From positions 4,932-68,931 of the forward strand of contig CADCBH010000010.1 of the NCBI GenBank assembly GCA_902799655.1: a stretch of 64,000 nt of DNA. The letters run 5' to 3'. The position numbers were made by a program, and so were the translations under genes. How positions within the stretch are numbered: the first letter of the stretch is position 1; the number at the start of each line of letters is the position of its first letter. Below, in pieces: positions 53,084 to 61,916 of the stretch. The notes under the pieces are model-generated. The model was not told the DNA's origin, made no database searches, and saw nothing but the letters and a program-made list of their open reading frames with translations. The stretch comes from an uncultured Bacteroidales bacterium. Lineage in GTDB: Bacteria; Bacteroidota; Bacteroidia; Bacteroidales; Bacteroidaceae.

Positions 53084-53192
53084 AGTTGTTTAGTGAATGA
53101 TACGGTTAGTGTACATATACATGTATTGCCATGTTAGTTGGCAAAATTAGTAAATATTTCTGAAACTACCTAATTTTTTATGAAAAAAGTGA

Positions 53193-54119
53193 CTAAATGA
53201 GTCGTTTCCTCTTGAAGATGAGGAGCGACAGTACCGAAATCAGTACGGAAATGACAATGGCGACAATAAAACCGATGGGGCTGTTCTCCATACCGTTGAC
53301 GAGGTTCATACCGAAGAAGGAGGCCACGAGGGTAGGGAGCATCAGGATGATGGTCACCGAGGTCAGCGTACGCATGATGGTATTCATGTTGTTGTTGATA
53401 ATCGACTGGTAGGTGTCCATTGTCGATTCCAGAATGTTGGAGTAGATGCTGGTGGTCTCGCGGGCCTGTGTCATCTCGATATTGACATCCTCGATGAGGT
53501 CGGCATCCAACTCGTCAATCTGCAACTTGAACTTCAACTTCGACAGCAGCGTCTCGTTGCCTCGGATGGAGGTGTTGAAATAGGTGAGCGAGTCTTGCAG
53601 ACGCGACAGACCAATCAGGCTCTCATTGTTCACCTCACGGTCGAGGTTGCGCTTGGCCTTGTCAATGAGCATCGATATCTGCTTGAGGCGCTTCAGGTAC
53701 CATACGGCACTGGAGAGGAACAGGCGGAAAATCATATCAACATGGTCGGTGAAGCCCACACCACGCTTCTGCTGGAACGATACGAAATCAATCATCATAT
53801 TGGTCTCGTAGAAGCAGACGGTGATGGTGACATCGCGCTTGTGGATGATGCCAAGCGGGACGGTGGTATAGGGCGTACGCGAACGTACCTCTTTGACATA
53901 GGGAATACGGAGAATGATGAGCATCCAGCCGTCATCATATTCATAACGGGCGCGCTCATCGGTATCGCTGATGTCGGAGAAGAAATAGTCGGGAATATTA
54001 TACTGCTCTTCCAGCGTCTGCTGGTCTTCTTCAGTCGGACACGTCACCTGTATCCAACAATTGGGCTGCCACTCCTTGAGTGGACTCAGTCCGCCTTGGG
54101 TGTTCCAGAAAGTCTTCAT
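53193..54119 (-). CDS. corA: CorA-family magnesium transporter
   Basis: A 308-aa CorA-type divalent-cation channel. The cytoplasmic domain covers about residues 1-245. Two C-terminal TMs follow: TLTSVTIILMLPTLVASFFG then MNLVNG (the GMN signature, here GMNLV) and FIVAIVISVLISVLSLLIF, ending FKRKRLI. The start at 54119 (MKTFWNTQGG) is preferred because it follows the leader; 54146 is possible. The gene has an unusually long leader with its own tiny frame and alternative hairpins, suggesting regulation by attenuation. Confidence 0.92.
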   Translation of the reverse strand: MKTFWNTQGGLSPLKEWQPNCWIQVTCPTEEDQQTLEEQYNIPDYFFSDISDTDERARYEYDDGWMLIILRIPYVKEVRSRTPYTTVPLGIIHKRDVTITVCFYETNMMIDFVSFQQKRGVGFTDHVDMIFRLFLSSAVWYLKRLKQISMLIDKAKRNLDREVNNESLIGLSRLQDSLTYFNTSIRGNETLLSKLKFKLQIDELDADLIEDVNIEMTQARETTSIYSNILESTMDTYQSIINNNMNTIMRTLTSVTIILMLPTLVASFFGMNLVNGMENSPIGFIVAIVISVLISVLSLLIFKRKRLI

Positions 54120-54177
54120 TGTGCTAATCCTTTTTTGAATTGACAATTATAAATTGACAATTGATGATTGACTTAGT

Positions 54178-54210
54178 GGCAAAGGGATTAGCGGCTTTGC
54201 CTGCTATCCC
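54178..54210 (-). promoter_or_regulatory. Mutually exclusive hairpins in the corA leader
   Basis: GGCAAAG (54178-54184) pairs with CTTTGCC (54195-54201). Alternatively GGGATTAGC (54184-54192) pairs with GCTATCCC (54203-54210) with one bulge. The two stems overlap, so only one can form. The region lies between the leader frame stop and the corA start. Confidence 0.55.
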
Positions 54211-54215
54211 CCGCC

Positions 54216-54251
54216 TTACTTGTTACAAGTATCCGCCGGGTAATCGTCCAT
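54216..54251 (-). CDS. Leader peptide frame upstream of corA
   Basis: ATG to TAA encodes MDDYPADTCNK, 11 residues, within the corA 5' leader. Acidic residues and a proline at the start resemble the ribosome-destabilising stretch of enterobacterial mgtL leader peptides. No conservation data are available here, so it may be a chance frame. Confidence 0.4.
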   Translation of the reverse strand: MDDYPADTCNK

Positions 54252-54281
54252 AATGTTTGTTGTTTTATTTGTTTGACGCTG

Positions 54282-54313
54282 CAAAGGTAAACAAAAAATG
54301 CAGATTCACCAAA
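54282..54313 (-). promoter_or_regulatory. Promoter for corA
   Basis: On the minus strand TTTG (54313-54310), a 20-bp spacer and TACCTTTG (54289-54282). The start near 54276 implies a leader of about 155 nt before corA. Confidence 0.82.
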
Positions 54314-54331
54314 GCAAATCTGCACTTTTTT
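54299..54331. terminator. Terminator downstream of pepD
   Basis: TGCAGATT and AAATCTGCA form a stem with a 9-nt loop; T-tracts lie on both sides (TTTTTT and AAAAAA). It ends the minus-strand pepD transcript. Its loop overlaps the -33 element of the corA promoter. Confidence 0.82.
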
Positions 54332-54356
54332 AATAATAACCTTTAACCTTTAACCT

Positions 54357-55820
54357 TTAACCCTTAACCGGAACATCCTCGAGGGTTTTCTTCAGCAGCT
54401 GCCAGAAGGGCTCGACGGTTGCGATGAGGGCCCGTTCGGTAGTGGTGTGGGGCGACTTCATTGTGGGACCGAGGCTGACAACATCGAGCCAGGGATACTT
54501 GCCCAGAATGACGGAGCACTCCAAACCGGCATGATCGACCTGGATGATGCCGTCGTTGCCAAACAGCTCCTTATACTCCTTGAGCAACAGGTGCAGAATC
54601 TCAGAGTCGGGGTTGGGATCCCAGCCGCCATACGAGCCTGCCGTCTCGACCTTCATGCCAGCCATTGAGAAGCAGCTCTCGAGCATGCTGACAACATAAT
54701 CCTTCATGTCCTCGCGGCTGGAACGTGCCAGAATCTTGATGCTGGCCTTACCCTCACCGATGGTAATGATGGCGAGGTTGCTGGAGGTCTCTACGACACT
54801 GGGGTAGGCGGGGATGAAGCGGATGACACCATCGTGACAGGCGAAGATAGCGTCGATGAGGTTGTCCTGAATCTCGACGGGTACTTCCTTCTGCGGTGTG
54901 GCAACATCCTCGATGAGCACCTCGATGCCCTGTGGCTCGATGAGCTTGAACTCGTCATTGAAGGTGTCTTGCCAGTCGCTGACTATCTCCTTCAGGGCTG
55001 CGATATTCTCCTTGGGCAGAGTGAGTACGGCTTCGGCCTTGAAGGGAATGGCGTTGCGCATATTGCCGCCCTGCCATGAAGCCAGACGGGCTTCAGTCTC
55101 AGCAATGGCCTGGCGCACCACCTGTACCAGCAGTTTGTTGGCATTGCCGCGACCTTCGTTGATCTCCAGTCCGCTATGTCCGCCACGCAGGTTCTTGACG
55201 GTCACCTTGACAGCAGCATCCTCGGGGTCGGTGTCAACCTCCTGGTAGTCGAGGGTGGCGGTGACATCAATACCACCGGCAGAGCCGATGACGAACTTGC
55301 CCCAATGCTCAGAGTCGAGGTTCATCAGGATATCGCCCTGCAGCTCGCCCTCAGGCAGCTCGTTGGCACCAAACATACCGGTCTCCTCGTCGCGGGTGAT
55401 AAGGGCATCGATAGGTCCGTGCTTCAAGGTCTTGTCTTCCATGATGGCCATAATGGCAGCTACGCCCAGACCATTGTCAGCTCCCAGCGTGGTACCTTTG
55501 GCCTTCACCCATTCTCCGTCAATCCAGGGCTCAATAGGATCGGTCTCGAAGTTGTGGGTGGACTCGGGCGTCTTCTGCGGCACCATATCCATGTGGGCCT
55601 GCAGAATGATACCCTTGCGGTTCTCCATCCCTGGTGTGGCGGGCTTGCGGAATACGATGTTGCCAGCAGGGTCTTTGAAGGTTTCTACACCAGCCTGCTG
55701 ACCGAAGTTGAGCAGGAATTGCTGTATTTTCTCCAGATGACCGCTGGGACGTGGAACTTGTGTGAGTGCATAGAAGTTTTTCCAGATGCACTGTGGATTC
55801 AGATTCTGAATTTCGTTCAT
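54357..55820 (-). CDS. pepD: Aminoacyl-histidine dipeptidase (M20C)
   Basis: A 487-aa dizinc dipeptidase hydrolysing Xaa-His dipeptides such as carnosine. QAHMDMVPQK, LGADNGLGVAAIMAIM, ITRDEETGMFGAN (catalytic Glu) and LNLDSEHWGKFVIGSAGG lie in the catalytic domain; GGHSGLEINEGRGNANKLL marks the dimerisation/lid part; the last ligand His is in SPHTTTERA. It follows the flippase-like gene by 4 bp and is presumably cotranscribed. Confidence 0.95.
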   Translation of the reverse strand: MNEIQNLNPQCIWKNFYALTQVPRPSGHLEKIQQFLLNFGQQAGVETFKDPAGNIVFRKPATPGMENRKGIILQAHMDMVPQKTPESTHNFETDPIEPWIDGEWVKAKGTTLGADNGLGVAAIMAIMEDKTLKHGPIDALITRDEETGMFGANELPEGELQGDILMNLDSEHWGKFVIGSAGGIDVTATLDYQEVDTDPEDAAVKVTVKNLRGGHSGLEINEGRGNANKLLVQVVRQAIAETEARLASWQGGNMRNAIPFKAEAVLTLPKENIAALKEIVSDWQDTFNDEFKLIEPQGIEVLIEDVATPQKEVPVEIQDNLIDAIFACHDGVIRFIPAYPSVVETSSNLAIITIGEGKASIKILARSSREDMKDYVVSMLESCFSMAGMKVETAGSYGGWDPNPDSEILHLLLKEYKELFGNDGIIQVDHAGLECSVILGKYPWLDVVSLGPTMKSPHTTTERALIATVEPFWQLLKKTLEDVPVKG

Positions 55821-55824
55821 AGTC

Positions 55825-56814
55825 TTATTGTTTAAGAGTTAGTTGTTTCGTAAAATTCAAAGCCACCCACGCATAGATGCCCAGAAGGACGACAAGCATG
55901 GTCTGGACGGTATGTACGATAAGGACGAAGTAGAGCGCATTGGTATCCACAACGCCATAGAGGATGAGCATCGTCTTGACGGCAAAATGCCAGGGGCCGG
56001 CACCATTGGGCGTAGGTACGATGACGGCGATACTGCCCACTATGAAGGTCACCAGCGCACACCCTAACCCCAGGTTTGCTGTGAAGTCAAAGCAAAAGAA
56101 AGTGAGGTAGTAGTGCAGAAAGTAACTGAGCCAGATGGCTAAGGTGAAGCAGACGAACAGCGGGATGTTGCGCACATCCTTCAGCGAGATGACACCTTGC
56201 CAGATACCACCGATGGTGGCCTTTACCTTATTATATATGGAGAGCTTGCGCAAGAGAAGGTGTAGCAGGATGATGATGGCTAAGGCACATACCACCGCTA
56301 CAAAATAGCCTGCCCAAGAGAAACCGTAGAGGATATCATGGAGATTGGTACCGGTCTGACGGAAGAAGGTGCCAAAGGTACTCATCTCCAACAGGATGAC
56401 AATAGCCGTGATGCCCAGCACCAGCAACGAGTCAATAGCTCGTTCGGTGACAACGGTCCCTAATGCCTTCGGAAACGACACCTGGTCATAACGGTTGAGC
56501 ACACCACAGCGCGTGAACTCTCCCACACGGGGGATGAGCAGCGAGGCGGCATAGGAGAGGAAGATGGCATTGAGGCAGACGTGGGTGCGAGGCTTCTCAC
56601 CGACAGGCTCTAAGGTCTGACGCCAGCGCCAGCCACGAAACATCTGAGCGAGGATGCCAAAGGGAAACGAGAGCAACATCCACGTCCAATCCATCTCGTG
56701 GGTCATCACGTGGCGTATCTGCTGCCAGTTCTCTCCGCGATACATCCAGTAGAGGATGGCGGCGCCCAACACCAGCGGCATCAATATCTTGAGTATGATA
56801 CTTTTTATTTTCAT
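55825..56814 (-). CDS. Lysylphosphatidylglycerol-synthase TM-domain (flippase-like) protein
   Basis: A 329-aa inner-membrane protein with about eight hydrophobic segments and the LPG_synthase_TM fold. ILAQMFRGWRWRQTLEP, CLNAIFLSYAASLLIPRVGEFTRCGVL and VIVPTPNGAGPWHFAVK are characteristic. No C-terminal aminoacyl-transferase part is present, so it is a stand-alone flippase-like member. Promoter and start are very close together. It forms an operon with pepD. Confidence 0.9.
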   Translation of the reverse strand: MKIKSIILKILMPLVLGAAILYWMYRGENWQQIRHVMTHEMDWTWMLLSFPFGILAQMFRGWRWRQTLEPVGEKPRTHVCLNAIFLSYAASLLIPRVGEFTRCGVLNRYDQVSFPKALGTVVTERAIDSLLVLGITAIVILLEMSTFGTFFRQTGTNLHDILYGFSWAGYFVAVVCALAIIILLHLLLRKLSIYNKVKATIGGIWQGVISLKDVRNIPLFVCFTLAIWLSYFLHYYLTFFCFDFTANLGLGCALVTFIVGSIAVIVPTPNGAGPWHFAVKTMLILYGVVDTNALYFVLIVHTVQTMLVVLLGIYAWVALNFTKQLTLKQ

Positions 56815-56822
56815 TCAGCATG

Positions 56823-56854
56823 CAAAGATAATGCAAACGGAATGAAAAACCAAA
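56823..56854 (-). promoter_or_regulatory. Promoter for the flippase-like/pepD operon
   Basis: On the minus strand TTTG (56854-56851), 20-bp spacer and TATCTTTG (56830-56823). The ATG (56814) is only 8 nt beyond the -7 box, so the leader is near zero. Confidence 0.85.
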
Positions 56855-56893
56855 TTTATTTGGATATTTCCTCGACAAAAAAGCCCTTTTTTG

Positions 56894-56925
56894 TTTTGTA
56901 TTGTCCTCGCTTATTTGTACCTTTG
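56894..56925 (+). promoter_or_regulatory. Promoter for rsmA
   Basis: TTTTG at 56894-56898, 19-bp spacer and TACCTTTG at 56918-56925. Only 5 nt separate the box from the rsmA ATG at 56931, so the mRNA is predicted to be leaderless. Confidence 0.85.
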
Positions 56926-56930
56926 TCCCC

Positions 56931-57737
56931 ATGAAACAAGTACGTCCGAAGAAGAATCTGGGTCAGCACTTCCTGACTGACCTCTCGATAGCCAAGCGAA
57001 TAGCCGATACCGTTGACGAACCCTATGGTGAGCTGCCCGTCTTGGAGGTGGGGCCTGGTATGGGGGTGATGACGCAGTATCTGGTGGAGAAACCGCGCCC
57101 GCTGAAGGTGGTGGAGATAGACCGCGAGAGTGTGGCGTATCTCAACGAGAACTTCCCGAAGTTGCGCGAGAATATCCTGGGTGCCGACTTCCTGCGTATG
57201 GATCTGCATCAGGTCTTTGACGGACAGCAGTTTGTGCTGACGGGCAACTACCCGTATGATATCTCCTCACAGATATTCTTTAAGATGCTTGACAATCGCG
57301 ACCTCATTCCCTGTTGTACGGGGATGATACAACACGAGGTGGCGGTACGTATGGCTGCCAAGCCCGGCAACAAACAGTATGGCATCTTGTCGGTGCTGAT
57401 ACAGGCTTGGTATGATGTGGAGTATCTCTTTACTGTCGAACCCTCGGTATTCAATCCGCCTCCCAAGGTGCAGAGTGCCGTGATACGCATGACTCGCAAC
57501 GAGGTACAGCAGCTGGGATGCGACGAACAACTGTTCAAGCGACTGGTGAAGACGGTCTTCAACCAGCGCCGTAAGATGCTGCGCGTATCGCTTCGTCAGC
57601 TGTTACCCGCCGAGGCTGCGATATTCAGTGAACAATCTTCTTTCCTGACTTATCGCCCCGAACAACTCACCATAGCGCAGTTCGTGGAATTGACGAATAT
57701 GGTGGAAAAATGCTTGTGTGCGAGCACAAATAATTGA
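56931..57737 (+). CDS. rsmA: 16S rRNA (adenine1518/1519-N6) dimethyltransferase
   Basis: A 268-aa KsgA/RsmA enzyme that dimethylates two adjacent adenines at the 3' end of 16S rRNA. PKKNLGQHFLTD, VLEVGPGMGVMTQYL (SAM motif I), VVEIDRESVAYL, and LTGNYPYDISSQIFF (NPPY-like motif) are diagnostic. VKTVFNQRRKMLRVSLRQL follows in the C-terminal domain. The start MKQVRPKK is set by the promoter 5 nt upstream; an in-frame ATG at 56901 lies inside the promoter. Confidence 0.96.
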   Translation: MKQVRPKKNLGQHFLTDLSIAKRIADTVDEPYGELPVLEVGPGMGVMTQYLVEKPRPLKVVEIDRESVAYLNENFPKLRENILGADFLRMDLHQVFDGQQFVLTGNYPYDISSQIFFKMLDNRDLIPCCTGMIQHEVAVRMAAKPGNKQYGILSVLIQAWYDVEYLFTVEPSVFNPPPKVQSAVIRMTRNEVQQLGCDEQLFKRLVKTVFNQRRKMLRVSLRQLLPAEAAIFSEQSSFLTYRPEQLTIAQFVELTNMVEKCLCASTNN

Positions 57738-57822
57738 CATGCGTCAAGAATAGTCGTATTTTTTTCGAAAAATGCCTCGGTAATGCACCAACATGACCCA
57801 AATCGTTGTAACTTTGCATCGT

Positions 57823-58043
57823 GATTCAGAGATAACCAATAGGTAAGAAGGTAATAGAAAAGATTGAAAATAGGATAACAAAGATTTGGTTAATAGTAAA
57901 GATTTAGGTAAGTAGTACAGTATATTAGGTGTTAGTTAGTATGTTAAGGTAAAATTTGAGAGAAAGTATTAGGTTTTAGTTATTAATAGGAAAAGAAAAA
58001 AAAGTGCAGTCTGCGAGTGGTTCGTAGGCTGCACTACTTTTTT
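57823..58043 (+). ncRNA. Candidate A/G-rich small RNA gene
   Basis: TAACTTTG at 57809-57816 is a good -7 box (no clear -33). About 180 nt downstream a strong terminator begins at 58004. Between them no coding frame of any length is seen, and the strand is nearly free of C: two or so C residues in about 160 nt at 57841-58000. The sequence contains AAAGATTTGGTTAATAGT and AAAGATTTAGGTAAGTAG in tandem (57880-57916). This stretch fills most of the 319-bp gap between rsmA and the MATE gene. Confidence 0.5.
58004..58042. terminator. Bidirectional terminator
   Basis: GTGCAGTCTGCGA and TCGTAGGCTGCAC form a 13-bp stem with G-U pairs; A-tract before and T-tract after. It would end the candidate ncRNA on the plus strand and the MATE gene transcript on the minus strand. 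Confidence 0.88.
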
Positions 58044-58056
58044 CCAGGTCTCTGTC

Positions 58057-59439
58057 TTATTTCCCTGCCGTCTTCATCCAGCCTCCGTGGAACAGGCGGA
58101 TGAGGAAGATGATACCGCGGAAGGTGAGCTCGATGGCCATCGCCGTCCATACACCAGGCAGACCGTAGGTGCCAGCCAGGAGGGCTGCCAGCGTGAGACG
58201 GACGCCCCACATGGATGCGAGACTCATCATGGCTGGCTTCAGCGTATCACCAGCACCCACAAAGATACCGTTGCACACGATAGCGGCTGCAAACATCGGT
58301 TCGGCAAAGGCCTCGATGCGCAGACACTCCGTTCCCAACTGGATAATCTCCTCGACGGGGGTCATCAGTGCCATCAGTTCTGTGGCGAAGATAAACATCA
58401 GCACACCCATCAGTGTCATCACCGTAATACCGAGTGCTGTAGAGAGACGGGCAAAGGAGCGTGTGAGCAACTGCTGTCCGGCACCGATGCTCTGTCCGAT
58501 CAGTGTCGTTGCGGCTTCGGCAATACCGAAACCAGGCATGTAGCACAGGCTCTCTACGGTAATGGCCAGCGAGTGGGCGGCTATCGAGATGGTGCCCAGT
58601 GGTGCTACAATCATGGTGCTCACTATCTGGGCACCATTCATCAGTACATGCTGCAGACCCATCGGGGCGCCGATGCTGAAGGCTGTCCGTACAACATCTT
58701 CTGTAGGACGGAACTTATACCAGTGGTTCTCATTGCCCTTGCCCTTGCGACCAAAGAGGCCCAGCATGTCGGAGCGCCACAACAGGAAGTAGCTCATCAT
58801 CAGAGTGGTGAGGAAGACGGCAACCACCGTACCCATTGCGGCACCAGGGACTCCCATATCTAAGATGAAGATAAACAGGTAGTTGAAGGTGACATCCAGA
58901 CAGCACATCACCACATTCAGCACACTGGGCACTTTCATGTTACCCGAACACTTCAGCATCGAACCACACAGGCTCTCCATCTGGAAGAATGGCGCTGAGC
59001 ACGAGAAAATCAGGAAGTAGAGCGAGGCATCCGACGTGATGTCTTCACTGCCGCCAAGCCAGTGGGGCAGAGGGGCGTGAATGGCAACGGCAACGATGAC
59101 TATCATCAGGCTGAACAGCAGACAGCAGGTCAGCGACTGACGGAGAATACGGCGAGCGCGACGGAAGTCGTTGGCACCAATGGCGTGCGCCACCTGTACG
59201 GAGAAACCCATCGAACAGGCAGAGGTCAGTCCGGCAAACATCCAGCTGGCGGCTTCGACGAGGCCTATTGATGCTGCCTCACGGGCACCAAGATGGCCCA
59301 CCATCGAGGCGTCGATAAAGAACATCAGGATGGTGGATATCTGTGCCAGAATAGAGGGGATACTCAACTGGATAATCAGGTTGAGCTTCTCCCGCTGTGT
59401 CATAGCGCGACCTTCTCGGATATGTGCCAGCAACTCCAT
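58057..59439 (-). CDS. MATE-family efflux transporter
   Basis: A 460-aa cation/drug antiporter with about twelve TM helices in two MatE halves. SIPSILAQISTILMFFIDASMVGHLGAREAASIGLV is the classic N-terminal block, and GAPMGLQHVLMNGAQIVSTMIV begins the second half. Starts at 59439 or, with a shorter cytoplasmic tail, at 59403 (MTQREKLN). The alpha-galactosidase gene ends 22 bp upstream. The substrate is not predictable. Confidence 0.93.
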   Translation of the reverse strand: MELLAHIREGRAMTQREKLNLIIQLSIPSILAQISTILMFFIDASMVGHLGAREAASIGLVEAASWMFAGLTSACSMGFSVQVAHAIGANDFRRARRILRQSLTCCLLFSLMIVIVAVAIHAPLPHWLGGSEDITSDASLYFLIFSCSAPFFQMESLCGSMLKCSGNMKVPSVLNVVMCCLDVTFNYLFIFILDMGVPGAAMGTVVAVFLTTLMMSYFLLWRSDMLGLFGRKGKGNENHWYKFRPTEDVVRTAFSIGAPMGLQHVLMNGAQIVSTMIVAPLGTISIAAHSLAITVESLCYMPGFGIAEAATTLIGQSIGAGQQLLTRSFARLSTALGITVMTLMGVLMFIFATELMALMTPVEEIIQLGTECLRIEAFAEPMFAAAIVCNGIFVGAGDTLKPAMMSLASMWGVRLTLAALLAGTYGLPGVWTAMAIELTFRGIIFLIRLFHGGWMKTAGK

Positions 59440-59461
59440 CTACTCGCAATAGTCGTCAGTA

Positions 59462-61657
59462 TTATTCCAATAAGAGCACACGACTGGCCCAGTCGTTCTT
59501 CTTGCCCCAGTCAACATCATTGCGATAGGGCATCTCCAGACCGTGGTTCATCAGATAGGCACCGCTATAGCTCTTGCCCTCACAGTCGAGGGGATTCAGG
59601 TCAATGCGGTTGAGCTCGTGGACCTTATACATCTTGTTGGGATTCAGACCTGCCATCTTTATACGGGGCAGGTGCTCGTTCTGGAACGACTCTGTCTTCC
59701 ACCAGAACCAGACGGCCTTCTCCTTGGCATCATCGACATACATCAGCGAGGCTACACCTTTCTTGTCATAAGGAGACAGCAGACGGTAGATGTTGCCAAA
59801 CTGCACGATAGGACGAATCTGCTTGTATTCTGTGATGGCCTGACGACATAGGGCCTTCTCCTCGTCATTCATGTTCTTGGGCTGGATCTCCATACCCAGA
59901 CGTCCACTCATGGCCACATCGATACGGTACTTCATAGAGGTGGTGCGGAACACGGTGTGGTTGGGCGTGGCAGAGATATGGCTGGCCATCGCGATAGCGG
60001 GGAAGAAATAGCTGGTACCCCACTGCATATAGATGCGCTGCAGGGCATCGGTATTGTCGCTTACCCAGAACTCGTCGAAGTAGGGCAGCACACCCCAGTT
60101 GGCTCGTCCGCCACCACTGGCGCAGGCCTGGATGGTCACATCGGGATACTTGGCACGGATGCGCTGACACACTTTCTCGAAACCACGATGGTATTCGATG
60201 TAGAGGTGACTCTGGTCGGCCATCGGCAGATACTGCGAACCGTGATTCATCACGGGCATATTGGCATCCCACTTGATATAGTCGATAGCAGGGTACTTCG
60301 TCAACAGGTCGTCAACAATCTTGAAGCAGAAATCCTGTACCTTGGGGTTGGACATATCAAGCACCAGCTGCGTACCGCCACGACCCATAACGGCATCACG
60401 CTTGGGGGCCTTCAGTATCCAGTCGGGATGCTGCTCATAGAGCTCGCTGACCGAATTGGTCATCTCGGGTTCTATCCAGATACCGAAGCTGACGCCGTTC
60501 TTCTTGGCATCACGCAGCAGACCCTCGATACCGTCGGGCAACTTGTTCTTGTCAACGACCCAGTCGCCCAGACTGGAATTGTCGGTCTTACGGGGATATT
60601 TGTCACCAAACCAACCGTCATCCATCACAAAGAGTTCACCGCCCATCGAGGCAATGTCCTTCATCATCTGGTCCATACCTTGCTGGTTGATGTCAAAATA
60701 GACGCCTTCCCAAGAGTTCAACAGGATCTTGCGCTCCTTGTCCCCATGAGCCAGCATGTATTTGCGACCCCATTTATGGAAGTTACGGCTGACACCCGAC
60801 AGACCCTCCTGAGAGTACGACAGGGCCAGCTTGGGAGTGGTAAACGTCTCACCCTTCTTCAGGTGATACTCCGAGTTGTCCTCATTGATGCCTGCAAAGA
60901 AGTAGTGGTATTCGGTATCATCGGTAACCACCTTCAGACGGTAGTTGCCACTATAGCAGAGGGCTGCACCGATGACAGCACCCTGATTCTCCTGACCCTT
61001 ACCGTCGAGAGAGAACATCACCTCTGCATGACTGGTATGCGAGTTGCGCGTACCGTCTTTGTTGACAATGACTTTCTGACCAGGGGTAAGGGGCTCCTCA
61101 ACCAGGCGGCCCTCATTGGCCCACGAACCATACAGACTCGACATCCAGACATCACCCCTACGGATGGGCAGCATAGCTGAGGCAAAGGTGGTGAGCGTTA
61201 CGGTCTGTTTCTCACCATTATTGATGGTGGTCCACGCCTCGATGATGTCTTCTGCTGTATAAGCCTTGTATTTTAGCTCGACGGCAATAGGATAGGCGGG
61301 GTCTTTCAGGCGGATGGTTACCAGAGAACCTGTGGCATCGGCCTCCTGTTGCCAACTCTCAGCCACCAGGGCTGTCGAGAGGTTGCCGTCAGCATGTCGA
61401 AGGGCGAGGGCGGCTTCGGCAGGAGCGTTCAGACCGTGAACAGGATAGACATCCATACGTCCGTCACGAGGCTGCTGCAGGTGGGCAGCTTCACCATCCT
61501 TTAACTTGGCTCCGTAATAGACATACTGCGGGGCCTTGCCTTGTTCCACATCCAACACCATCGTAGTGTTGCGGGTGCTGATGACCAACTGTTCAGCGTA
61601 TGCCCATGAGGCAGCCAAACAGAGTGTCACAGCCAAGAAAAATCTCTTTTTCATCAT
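59462..61657 (-). CDS. Secreted alpha-galactosidase (GH36-like)
   Basis: A 731-aa glycoside hydrolase with a signal peptide (MMKKRFFLAVTLCLAASWAYAEQ). An N-terminal beta-sandwich leads to the TIM barrel with MDDGWFGDKY, SLGDWVVDKNKLPDGIEGL, GIWIEPEM, YIKWDANMP (nucleophile Asp), ACASGGGRANWG and VSDNTDALQR (acid/base Asp), all GH36-type. It would release terminal alpha-galactose from raffinose-type or plant glycans in the periplasm. The start at 61657 is set by the signal peptide. TATCTTTG on the minus strand (61721-61714) is the likely -7 element. Confidence 0.93.
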   Translation of the reverse strand: MMKKRFFLAVTLCLAASWAYAEQLVISTRNTTMVLDVEQGKAPQYVYYGAKLKDGEAAHLQQPRDGRMDVYPVHGLNAPAEAALALRHADGNLSTALVAESWQQEADATGSLVTIRLKDPAYPIAVELKYKAYTAEDIIEAWTTINNGEKQTVTLTTFASAMLPIRRGDVWMSSLYGSWANEGRLVEEPLTPGQKVIVNKDGTRNSHTSHAEVMFSLDGKGQENQGAVIGAALCYSGNYRLKVVTDDTEYHYFFAGINEDNSEYHLKKGETFTTPKLALSYSQEGLSGVSRNFHKWGRKYMLAHGDKERKILLNSWEGVYFDINQQGMDQMMKDIASMGGELFVMDDGWFGDKYPRKTDNSSLGDWVVDKNKLPDGIEGLLRDAKKNGVSFGIWIEPEMTNSVSELYEQHPDWILKAPKRDAVMGRGGTQLVLDMSNPKVQDFCFKIVDDLLTKYPAIDYIKWDANMPVMNHGSQYLPMADQSHLYIEYHRGFEKVCQRIRAKYPDVTIQACASGGGRANWGVLPYFDEFWVSDNTDALQRIYMQWGTSYFFPAIAMASHISATPNHTVFRTTSMKYRIDVAMSGRLGMEIQPKNMNDEEKALCRQAITEYKQIRPIVQFGNIYRLLSPYDKKGVASLMYVDDAKEKAVWFWWKTESFQNEHLPRIKMAGLNPNKMYKVHELNRIDLNPLDCEGKSYSGAYLMNHGLEMPYRNDVDWGKKNDWASRVLLLE

Positions 61658-61785
61658 GTAGTCGTTTTGGTTGTTTTGTATAAAGTTTATTGGGTATGCA
61701 TTGGATTTGGCTACAAAGATACAAACTATTTCTGAAATAAAAAGCATCCTTGTCAAGAAAAAGAACGCATGAGGAGCGATTTGTA

Positions 61786-61829
61786 GAAAAAAGAAAGGCG
61801 AGAACCCCGTATTGATTAGGATTCTCGCC
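61786..61829 (-). terminator. Terminator after tRNA-Cys
   Basis: On the minus strand GGCGAGAA pairs with TTCTCGCC across a 17-nt loop, followed by TTTCTTTTTT. Confidence 0.85.
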
Positions 61830-61836
61830 CTCTTTG

Positions 61837-61911
61837 TGGAGGTGCCTGGCGGATTCGAACCGCCGTAGACGGTTTTGCAGACCGTTGACTAAGCCACTCA
61901 TCCAAGGCACC
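61837..61911 (-). tRNA. tRNA-Cys (GCA)
   Basis: A full cloverleaf on the minus strand: acceptor GGTGCCT/AGGCACC, D-arm around GATGAGTGGCTTAGTC, anticodon stem ACGGT/ACCGT with loop CTGCAAA (anticodon GCA), and T-arm GGCGG-TTCGAAT-CCGCC. The discriminator base is U, as expected for tRNA-Cys, and CCA is encoded. It follows a structured leader of about 90 nt and a strong promoter. Confidence 0.96.
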
Positions 61912-61916
61912 GAGTA

